Part shown: piece by piece, positions 1 through 5,068 of the stretch
How positions within the stretch are numbered: position 1 is the stretch's first letter
How the letters are laid out: each line of letters opens with the position of its first letter
Source: Flavobacteriales bacterium UBA5422
Lineage (GTDB): Bacteria; Bacteroidota; Bacteroidia; Flavobacteriales_D; Crocinitomicaceae
Direction: 5' to 3'
Assembly (NCBI GenBank): GCA_002409405.1
Contig: DHNG01000033.1
Span: 398-5,465 of the forward strand
Length of the DNA stretch: 5,068 nt
Translations under genes and position numbers: made by a program
The notes under the pieces: generated by a model
Told to the model about the DNA's origin: nothing
The model's input: the letters and a program-made list of their open reading frames with translations, nothing else
Databases searched by the model: none

Positions 1-305
1 TTGTTCCATGCATATGTGGAGCCACCTGTAGCTGAAATCGTTGTTGATCCACCGATACAAATTGCAACATCGTTACTTGCGACAATCGTTGGTAGTGGAT
101 TCACGGTAACAACTACCTGATCCGTATTTGTACAGCTATTTGCCCCCGTTCCGGTTACCGTATACGTTGTCGTTGTGGTTGGTGAAACAGTATGAGAAGC
201 GCCCGCTCCCAATCCATTGTTCCATGTATATGTGGATCCGCCCGTGGCTGAAATCGCTGTGGATCCGCCTATACAAAAAGTAATGTCATTACTTGCAACA
301 ATCGC
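1..305 (-). repeat. Tandem 72-residue (216-base) Ig-like repeats in the choice-of-anchor L protein
   Basis: Residues 546-617 and 618-646+ are consecutive copies: IVASND, CIGGST, ISATGGSTY and WN recur exactly 72 residues apart. At the DNA level, bases 1-60 and 217-276 align without gaps at roughly 85% identity (about nine mismatches). The second copy is cut by the window edge, so the true copy number is unknown. The expected fold is a small beta-sandwich with a Cys pair (C556/C603), acting as a stalk segment. Confidence 0.88.
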
Positions 306-1940
306 AGGTAATGCAGGAGCGGTATAATTTTGTGTAATGGAACACGGCACAGCAGAAAATGCAGCTGTTACGGTACAATTTGCTCCATTAGCAGTTAATC
401 CTGTTAAATTATAAGATAACGGAGAGGTAAACGGGGCATTAAATGTTTGCGTTCCTCCACATGAACTTGTCACTGTAAGCGTGCCTGTAGGAGGAGCTGC
501 AGTAAACGATACCTGTCCGGCAACGCTATATTGATTTCCTGTTGTACAATTCGAAGGAGTTGCTGTCAGTCCTGTCAGGTTCGTGACATTTACTACAACC
601 TGATCTGTCGCAACATTTGCACACTGGTCTGTTGCAGTTACCGTATACGTTGTTGTTGTACCAGGAGCAACAGTTACAGGACTGCCTGTTCCTGCGCCAT
701 TATTCCAAGAATAACTCACTGTACCTGTACCACCTGCAGTGGTTGCAGATATCGGTACACTTCCACCCGATGCACAGATATAAGTATCATTACTCGCTGT
801 GACCGTAAGCGGGTCAGCATCTACAATCGTGATAGTTGATACACCTGTTTCACAAATTGTTGCAGGGTATGTAATAATAATTGTTTCGTTTCCTTCTGTA
901 ATTCCATCCGCGTAGATCACAACCGGAATAGATACAGATGTAGATCCGGCCGGTATGGTTATAGTGGTGGGTAGTGATGAATAATCGACTCCATAGGTAG
1001 CTGTCCCTGTATAGGTTACATTAAATGTATAATCAGCAGGTTGAGCGGTCGGTATGGTAAACGATACCAATGCGTTAGAACAAGCTTCCGGAAAGACCCC
1101 TACTCCTCCTCCACTCGAGGCATTCAATGCAACCGGTGGATTTCCTACGGCAAACAATCCATTTTCCTGCACAAATACCCATGAATCATAAATGGAGTCT
1201 CCTCCATCTGCAATCATCAGACGTATGTGATACGTTGAACACGGAATTACTGCTTGTGAAGCGGTTAGCATGGTTGTAAAACCATCCATACAATTATTAA
1301 ATGTACTGTTACAATTATCATGGTAATAAGCACAATTGGTACATCCCCCTCCACAGTTAGGGTTGGCTGCGTATCCCCTGTTAATATTGTCAATTGTTAC
1401 AGGTGTACCGACTCCCGGAACGACTGCAATATTAGGTGTTCCGACAATTCCAGGTCCACTGATGAAAAATGCAAATGCATCGTTATATCCACCGTTCACG
1501 TATTCATTGTACTCCTCCGATCCGAACTGAAAGTTTACATTGATCTGGTTGGTGATCGGTATGAAGTCAAATTCCAGAATGATTCCGTCATTCGTTCCTG
1601 CTCCTGCAATTGCATTCAGAGCGGGTATTGACGGTCCAGCATTATTATCTGATCTATGAACACTTCTCAGCCCCTGCAAGGTGTTTGCTGCGCTCACAAA
1701 ACCGGTGCTCATCACAATTCCAGAATTCATTGTTGCTCCGAGTCCTCCGGAAACACCTCCTGTAAAATTGGCAATGGCTCCAAGGTCACCTGTCAGTGTA
1801 GCATTCGAGAAGGTAATTCCCGGACCACAGATTCTGGTGACATAATCGTTTACTGACGTTTGGTTTAAAACAATCTGTGCAATTGAATTTCTCCCCATCA
1901 GCAACACTAAGCAAATTAGTATGGGTAGTTTTAATTTCAT
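1..1940 (-). CDS. Choice-of-anchor L domain secreted repeat protein, C-terminus beyond window
   Basis: Seen: an uninterrupted frame of 646 codons starts at the ATG complementary to 1938-1940 and runs off the left edge, so the 3' end is missing. Residues 1-22 are a signal peptide: basic MKLK, a hydrophobic core, and likely cleavage around SIAQ. Residues about 25-262 match choice-of-anchor L, with FGSEEYNEYV at 139-148, NDAFAFFISGPG at 153-164, DGFT at 219-222 and IADGGDSIYDS at 243-253. Residues about 283-372 look like Calx-beta (GTATYGVDYSS, then D345 and EGNE at 350-352). Ig-like/SprB-type units follow at about 377-452, 546-617 and 618-646+, with a four-cysteine module at 453-542. Family knowledge: choice-of-anchor L proteins are surface or extracellular proteins of Bacteroidota, usually ending in a T9SS or other anchoring signal. 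Inference: a T9SS-exported adhesin-like protein whose sorting domain lies outside the window. It starts 18 bases after the small upstream gene, so the two are probably co-transcribed. No Shine-Dalgarno sequence precedes the start, as is usual in this phylum. Ligand unknown. Confidence 0.93.
   Translation of the reverse strand, partial: MKLKLPILICLVLLMGRNSIAQIVLNQTSVNDYVTRICGPGITFSNATLTGDLGAIANFTGGVSGGLGATMNSGIVMSTGFVSAANTLQGLRSVHRSDNNAGPSIPALNAIAGAGTNDGIILEFDFIPITNQINVNFQFGSEEYNEYVNGGYNDAFAFFISGPGIVGTPNIAVVPGVGTPVTIDNINRGYAANPNCGGGCTNCAYYHDNCNSTFNNCMDGFTTMLTASQAVIPCSTYHIRLMIADGGDSIYDSWVFVQENGLFAVGNPPVALNASSGGGVGVFPEACSNALVSFTIPTAQPADYTFNVTYTGTATYGVDYSSLPTTITIPAGSTSVSIPVVIYADGITEGNETIIITYPATICETGVSTITIVDADPLTVTASNDTYICASGGSVPISATTAGGTGTVSYSWNNGAGTGSPVTVAPGTTTTYTVTATDQCANVATDQVVVNVTNLTGLTATPSNCTTGNQYSVAGQVSFTAAPPTGTLTVTSSCGGTQTFNAPFTSPLSYNLTGLTANGANCTVTAAFSAVPCSITQNYTAPALPAIVASNDITFCIGGSTAISATGGSTYTWNNGLGAGASHTVSPTTTTTYTVTGTGANSCTNTDQVVVTVNPLPTIVASNDVAICIGGSTTISATGGSTYAWN
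315..584 (-). repeat. Four-cysteine module, copy in the choice-of-anchor L protein
   Basis: Residues 453-542 carry cysteines 465, 494, 522 and 533 with the pattern NC-TxGxxY, APPTGTLTV, SCGGTQTFNAPFTSPLSY, LTGLTANGANCTV and PCSITQNYTAP. The same pattern occurs twice in the right-hand protein with nearly the same cysteine spacing (29-28-11 here). I know of similar stretches in flavobacterial secreted proteins but cannot attach a named family. Probably an all-beta disulfide-stabilised spacer. Confidence 0.8.
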
Positions 1941-1958
1941 AATTGTGTTTTTGGGAGA

Positions 1959-2342
1959 TTAATCTACTAATGTGAGTTTGAATCCGACGTAACCGTACAA
2001 TCTGGAAACGTGTAGTAAGATATGTTGTAAGTGGTCCAGTTCAACTTCCGAACGGGTAGTGATAATAGCTAACTCATTCGGTTCTTCTTTTAAGGAAAGA
2101 AAACCCGGAATTTCATGGTAACGTTGAAGCTGTGCATTTTTAAACTCCGGATCAGGAGTATTTTTCATCTGTAGTTGAAATTTCTTAACATTGAGGTCAT
2201 CCGAATGCACCAGTTTTATTTGCGCATATTCGTGTCCTTCATGCACGCCAACTGTTAAATTTTCTAATGAAGTGTTTGGAATTTGTCCATTGAGGATTTG
2301 AAAGAAACTGATGAATATCAGAGACATGTAGAAATTACTCAT
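1959..2342 (-). CDS. Small exported protein of unknown function, possible HMA-like fold
   Basis: I do not recognise this 127-residue protein for certain. Residues 1-20 are a hydrophobic export signal ending LNGQ, unusual in having no Lys or Arg before the core. An in-frame TAA lies two codons upstream of the ATG, so the start must be Met1 or Met6; both leave a usable signal. The mature part has no cysteine and seven histidines (34, 37, 46, 76, 104, 107, 111). By eye, residues 52-125 read as beta-alpha-beta-beta-alpha-beta: strand KFQLQM, helix ending IPGF (78-81), strands FLSLKEE and ELAIITT, helix 100-115, then GYVGFKLTL. That order, with IPG after helix 1 and a GY turn after helix 2, resembles heavy-metal-associated (HMA) domains, but the CxxC metal site is absent. 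Inference: a periplasmic or outer-membrane-associated protein. It lies 18 bases upstream of the choice-of-anchor L gene and probably leads a two-gene operon. It has its own codon signal and is not a fragment of either large neighbour. Confidence 0.85.
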   Translation of the reverse strand: MSNFYMSLIFISFFQILNGQIPNTSLENLTVGVHEGHEYAQIKLVHSDDLNVKKFQLQMKNTPDPEFKNAQLQRYHEIPGFLSLKEEPNELAIITTRSEVELDHLQHILLHVSRLYGYVGFKLTLVD

Positions 2343-2366
2343 AAATTAGCCGTATTAATGATATAA

Positions 2367-2397
2367 AGATGTAGATTTTTTCCCAATAAAAAGTCAA
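2367..2397 (-). promoter_or_regulatory. Candidate Bacteroidota-type promoter for the small gene and choice-of-anchor L gene
   Basis: On the minus strand a TTG (2397-2395, in TTGACT) is followed after 20 bases by TACATCTT (2374-2367). The known Bacteroidota housekeeping consensus is TTG near -33 and TAnnTTTG near -7, about 19-21 bases apart. The spacing fits; the -7 element matches TA and two of the four TTTG bases, so it is weak. Transcription would start near 2360, leaving a leader of about 20 bases. Inference only. Confidence 0.33.
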
Positions 2398-2413
2398 AAT
2401 TCGATCGATTTTT
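2396..2413. promoter_or_regulatory. Imperfect palindrome, possible operator
   Basis: The 18 bases AAAATTCGATCGATTTTT are centred on CGATCG and pair at 8 of 9 positions on each side (one T/T mismatch). The element overlaps the -33 TTG of the candidate promoter by two bases, a position where a dimeric repressor or activator could act. AT-rich gaps yield such palindromes by chance fairly often, so the regulatory role is an inference. Confidence 0.3.
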
Positions 2414-2503
2414 CATACACGGCTTCTGACCTTTCATTCGGGTAGTTTGAACAAATATTGCGTGTTAAATTTTCATTAATTCTGTATAAAAAACGATTAA
2501 CTC

Positions 2504-2543
2504 AATAAAAAATCCCTGCCTTCATTGAAAAAAACAGGGATTT
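2504..2543 (-). terminator. Intrinsic terminator after the T9SS type B protein gene
   Basis: Read on the minus strand, a perfect 9-bp stem (AAATCCCTG pairing with CAGGGATTT; arms 2535-2543 and 2510-2518) encloses a 16-base loop and runs into six consecutive T (2512-2507, three of them in the stem). The stem begins 16 bases past the stop codon of the right-hand gene. On the plus strand no comparable T-run follows, so it should act on the minus strand only. It separates the right-hand gene from the two genes to its left. Confidence 0.8.
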
Positions 2544-2559
2544 AAACCAACAAAAAGTA

Positions 2560-5068
2560 TTATCTCAAAATGTTTACATTTCCTACGTACATCTTGCGTT
2601 CATCAGTTACCAATGTTTTGAATTCGATCTTCCAGGTATAGGTACCTTGTTGACATTCATTTCCATCCTTTCCATATGTACCTTTCCATCCAACGTTTGT
2701 ATCGTGTGATTCAAAAACCATCTCTCCCCATCGGTTGAAAATAAACAGGGAATAATCATACGGATCAAACCCGGATGTGAATACTGGTTGAAATGATTGA
2801 TTGTACTCATCTCCGTCCGGAGTAAATGTATTTGGAATATAGAAAATCAGATCTTCCTGTGAATTAACCGTATATCGAACAGTGTCCATACATCCTCCTT
2901 CCGAATAAGCAATCAACGTGACTTCATATCCGGCCACTTCTTCAGGATAGGTATAACTCGGAGAATGTTCTGTTGACTCTGCATTTCCATGTCCGAAATT
3001 CCATCGGTAGGATGTTGCTCCTGTCGAATGATTCTCAAAACTTACAATCGGGTTGGAAATTGGAAAAACAGCAGGTTTTGGAATGAACGAAGCTACCGGG
3101 GTCGCATCTACCATCACCATTGAATCCTGGTAAACCATTGAAATACATCCATTCGGAGATGACAATTGCAGGGAAGCGCCAAAAACTCCCGGGCTTCCGA
3201 ATGTTTGTGTTACAGGGCCACAGCCACTTACTGTTTGCCCATTATCAAATGTCCAAACACAATTATTTCCATAAAGGGATGTATTTTGAAAAACCGCAAC
3301 AACCGGCACACATGCCTGATCTTGTGTTACAGTGAAGCTAACTTCAGGAAGTTCATCAATGTTTACAGTAACGGCATCTGTTCCGACACAACCTGTAGAA
3401 GTCGTTCCGGTAACTGTATAAGTTGTTGTTCCTACAGGGGGAACAAAAGGAAATCCGTTCGTAATAGCTGTATTTCCAACACTGCTTGCCCATTGATATG
3501 TACCTCCTGCTCCGGCACCTGTACCAGTCAGAGTAATCTGATTTCCTTCACATTCATAGACATCTGATCCGGCATTAATTGAAGGATTATTGCCCACAAT
3601 TGCAGAAACAGTGGTCGTTCCTACACATCCATTAGCATCTGTACCGGTGACCGTATACGTTGTTGATGTTCCCGGAGTAAATGTTACAGTTTCTCCTGCC
3701 GTTGCACTCAGGTAGTTTGAAGGAGACCATGTATAAGTTACAGCTCCGCTTGCCGTTATGTCCTCGGTTCCGGATTCACAAACAGTGATATTTGCAGCAT
3801 AAATAACAGGCAAGGAATTTACGGTAACTGTTGTTTGATTTGTCGCCAGGCAATTATTCGCATCTGTAACGGTCACAGTATATGTTGTTGTTGTTGTCGG
3901 AGAAACGGTGTGCGAAGCACCTGCTCCCAAGCCATTGTTCCAGGAATACGTACCTCCGCCTCCGGCAGTAAGCACAGTTGGCTGACCAGAACAAACAGTT
4001 GCATTTGGTGACACTGTAGGTTGAGCAGCAGTATTCACGGTCACAACAACCTGATCTGTTGCTGTACAGCCATTGGTTGTACCTGTAACGGTATATGTTG
4101 TTGTTACAGATGGACTGACTGTTGCCGAAGCATTTATACCTCCTCCATTGTCCCAGGAGTAAGATGTTGCACCGGAAGCATTCAAGGTAGCAGCAATTCC
4201 CTGACATACCGACACATCTGCTCCGGCATTGACAACAGGAATGGCCGGTCGGGTATAATTGGTTGTTATTGTACAAGCCGGTTCTGCCGTGAAATGAGCA
4301 GTGACAGCACATGATTGTCCAGTAGGTGTTAAAGTGTTGATTGAATAGTTCAGCGGACTCGTAAAAGGCGCATTAAATGTTGCTGTATTTCCGCTACAAT
4401 CCTGAACAATTAATTGTCCTGTCGCAGGCGGATTATTGAAATTCAAGGTCCCGGTTAAGTTATATGTATTTCCTGGCTGGCAATTTCCTGGCACAGTTGT
4501 CAAGTTTGTAAAGCCGCACGATGCAGGACATGAAGGTGCTGTGTATGTAAGAATATGTGAACAATCTGAATCCGTAAAATAAGCATGTACATCACAAGCT
4601 GCACCATTTGCAGTTAACCCGGATAAATTAAACGGATAAGACCCCACACTAAATGGTGCAGTAGCAACAACCGTTTGTAACCCTTCACAATTTTCAACAA
4701 TTAACTGTCCTGTAGGTGGTGGATTGGATATCTGAATATTTCCTGTTACTCCATAAACACCTCCCGGCTGACATGCGCCAACACTCAGCCCTGACATAGC
4801 AATTGAACCAACCGTAATCTGAACTGAGGAAGATGAATTACACGGAGCGATACCAATCGAATAATTGATGGTATGTGTTCCAACTCCTGCTACTGCCGGA
4901 TTAAACATTCCATTTGCAGACATTCCCGGACCAGACCAGGTTCCTCCCATATTTCCAGCTAGAATTTGCTGTAAGCCATCCGTTGTACAGAAAGGTCCGA
5001 TTGAGTTTACATCGATTGTAGCATCCGGAAGTCCTGTCTGAGCACTGTTCGGATTATTTCCCAATTCC
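2560..5068 (-). CDS. T9SS type B sorted Ig/PKD repeat surface protein, N-terminus beyond window
   Basis: Seen: an open frame enters from the right edge and ends at the TAA complementary to 2560-2562. A TTG at 5062-5064 is internal, since the frame continues upstream to the edge; residues here are counted from it (834). Order: an Ig-like unit at about 15-86 (GGTWSGPG, FNPAVAGVGTHTI); two four-cysteine modules at about 90-177 and 184-273; four Ig/SprB-type units at about 277-344, 348-416, 419-490 and 495-570, each with a likely disulfide pair (C287/C333, C358/C405, C429/C480, C505/C559); PKD-like units at about 573-652 (WTFDNG) and 653-735 (WNFGHG, with His where PKD usually has Asp); and a CHU_C domain at about 739-834. 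Family knowledge: CHU_C is the type B signal that directs cargo through the type IX secretion system to the cell surface or medium. Inference: a long stalk-like adhesin or matrix protein of unknown ligand. Its N-terminal functional part lies outside the window, so an enzymatic head cannot be excluded. Confidence 0.95.
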   Translation of the reverse strand, partial: ELGNNPNSAQTGLPDATIDVNSIGPFCTTDGLQQILAGNMGGTWSGPGMSANGMFNPAVAGVGTHTINYSIGIAPCNSSSSVQITVGSIAMSGLSVGACQPGGVYGVTGNIQISNPPPTGQLIVENCEGLQTVVATAPFSVGSYPFNLSGLTANGAACDVHAYFTDSDCSHILTYTAPSCPASCGFTNLTTVPGNCQPGNTYNLTGTLNFNNPPATGQLIVQDCSGNTATFNAPFTSPLNYSINTLTPTGQSCAVTAHFTAEPACTITTNYTRPAIPVVNAGADVSVCQGIAATLNASGATSYSWDNGGGINASATVSPSVTTTYTVTGTTNGCTATDQVVVTVNTAAQPTVSPNATVCSGQPTVLTAGGGGTYSWNNGLGAGASHTVSPTTTTTYTVTVTDANNCLATNQTTVTVNSLPVIYAANITVCESGTEDITASGAVTYTWSPSNYLSATAGETVTFTPGTSTTYTVTGTDANGCVGTTTVSAIVGNNPSINAGSDVYECEGNQITLTGTGAGAGGTYQWASSVGNTAITNGFPFVPPVGTTTYTVTGTTSTGCVGTDAVTVNIDELPEVSFTVTQDQACVPVVAVFQNTSLYGNNCVWTFDNGQTVSGCGPVTQTFGSPGVFGASLQLSSPNGCISMVYQDSMVMVDATPVASFIPKPAVFPISNPIVSFENHSTGATSYRWNFGHGNAESTEHSPSYTYPEEVAGYEVTLIAYSEGGCMDTVRYTVNSQEDLIFYIPNTFTPDGDEYNQSFQPVFTSGFDPYDYSLFIFNRWGEMVFESHDTNVGWKGTYGKDGNECQQGTYTWKIEFKTLVTDERKMYVGNVNILR
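2563..2850 (-). other. CHU_C gliding-motility C-terminal / T9SS type B sorting domain
   Basis: The last 96 residues of the large right-hand protein carry the marks of this family: IPNTFTPDGDEYNQSF (743-758), FNRWGEMVFES (776-786), GWKGTYGK (792-799), QQGTYTWKIEF (805-815), and a closing strand MYVGNVNILR ending exactly at the stop. The more common form is FTPNGDGxND; here it is DGDEYNQ, a variant I recall from Crocinitomicaceae-like flavobacteria (memory, not a search). The domain is complete, so the 3' end of the gene is authentic. Confidence 0.93.
3355..4236 (-). repeat. Four Ig/SprB-type repeats in the T9SS type B protein
   Basis: Residues about 277-570 hold four consecutive units of 68 to 76 residues. 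Each has a Cys near the start (VCQG, VCSG, VCES, ECEG), a YxW core, a TTTYTVTGT-like strand, and a second Cys in an NGC or NNC turn. Unit 2 contains 24 residues identical to a unit of the left-hand protein. Such units form extended beta-sandwich stalks in Bacteroidota surface proteins. Confidence 0.88.
4246..4797 (-). repeat. Two tandem four-cysteine modules in the T9SS type B protein
   Basis: Residues about 90-177 and 184-273 are two copies of the module. Shared marks are CQPGxxY, NPPxTGQLIV, C-x-G, APF, a Tyr/Pro strand, LTxxGxxCxV, and a last Cys before YTxP. Cysteines fall at 98/126/157/168 (spacing 28-31-11) and 195/223/252/264 (28-29-12). A short linker with C179 and C183 separates them. 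The copies are clearly homologous to the module at 315-584 in the other large gene. Confidence 0.82.

Larger units (their letters stand above)
2343..2503. other. AT-rich intergenic leader region of the small exported gene
   Basis: This gap between the terminator and the small gene holds no open frame worth calling and no RNA gene I can recognise. It contains a candidate promoter and an imperfect palindrome, listed separately. The bases just before the ATG (GGCTAATTT on the minus strand) are AT-rich and lack a Shine-Dalgarno sequence. Confidence 0.6.

Noticed and set aside
531..839. Plus-strand open frame of 102 codons, rich in Cys and Arg
   Set aside because: It lies wholly opposite the Ig-like repeat coding sequence. 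Its Cys/Arg/Ser-rich translation is the usual product of reading Thr/Val/Ala-rich repeat codons backwards; no start context or homology signal.
1911..1913. Cys10 of the choice-of-anchor L protein as a lipobox cysteine
   Set aside because: The residues before it are Ile-Leu-Ile, without the small residue at -1 that lipoprotein signals need, and it lies in the hydrophobic core rather than at the cleavage site.
2452..2459. Minus-strand AATATTTG as a -7 promoter element
   Set aside because: It resembles TAnnTTTG, but no TTG lies 17-23 bases upstream, and it would leave a leader of over 100 bases.
3166..3567. Plus-strand open frame of 133 codons
   Set aside because: Antisense to the PKD and Ig-like part of the right-hand gene, which has clear domains; the plus-strand translation is low-complexity and resembles no protein.
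3854..4312. Minus-strand open frame of 152 codons, Cys/Asn/Tyr-rich
   Set aside because: An out-of-frame shadow of the Ig-like repeats of the right-hand gene; its repeated CNNN/YRYR texture simply mirrors the repeat DNA.
1..5068. The two large frames as halves of one gene split by mutation
   Set aside because: The right-hand frame ends in a complete sorting domain followed by a terminator, and the left-hand frame begins with its own signal peptide, so they are separate genes that share modules.
1..5068. CRISPR array, diversity-generating retroelement or insertion sequence as the cause of the repeats
   Set aside because: The repeats are in-frame protein modules with diverged copies, not short identical repeats with unique spacers; no reverse transcriptase, transposase or terminal inverted repeats are visible.

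Overview
The window looks like part of a Bacteroidota chromosome, most likely Flavobacteriales and possibly near Crocinitomicaceae/Fluviicola. Three things suggest this: a gliding-motility-type C-terminal sorting domain (CHU_C, type B cargo of the type IX secretion system, T9SS), a choice-of-anchor L domain, and long Thr/Val-rich Ig-like and PKD-like repeats. Starts also lack Shine-Dalgarno sequences. The taxon is an inference from protein style, not a database match.

All supported genes lie on the minus strand, so the window is transcribed from right to left. Positions 5068 to 2560 hold the C-terminal 835 or so residues of a large secreted repeat protein whose N-terminus is beyond the right edge. 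It ends in a CHU_C domain and is followed by a good intrinsic terminator at 2504-2543. The 217-base gap (2343-2559) also contains a candidate Bacteroidota-type promoter and an imperfect palindrome overlapping its -33 element. Positions 2342 to 1959 encode a small exported protein of 127 residues with no family I recognise for certain. It has the outline of a cysteine-free, histidine-rich HMA-like (ferredoxin-like) fold. After 18 bases, positions 1940 to 1 encode at least 646 residues of a second large secreted protein. This has a signal peptide, a choice-of-anchor L domain, a Calx-beta domain and Ig-like repeats, and it runs off the left edge.

The two large proteins share repeat modules, including a 24-residue stretch that is identical in protein but differs at 13 of 72 bases, all silently. 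Both contain a recurring four-cysteine module (three copies in total) that I cannot assign to a named family. The simplest reading is a locus of T9SS-exported cell-surface or extracellular adhesin-like proteins. The small exported protein is probably co-transcribed with the choice-of-anchor L protein. I see no RNA genes, transposons, CRISPR arrays, phage genes or defence genes.
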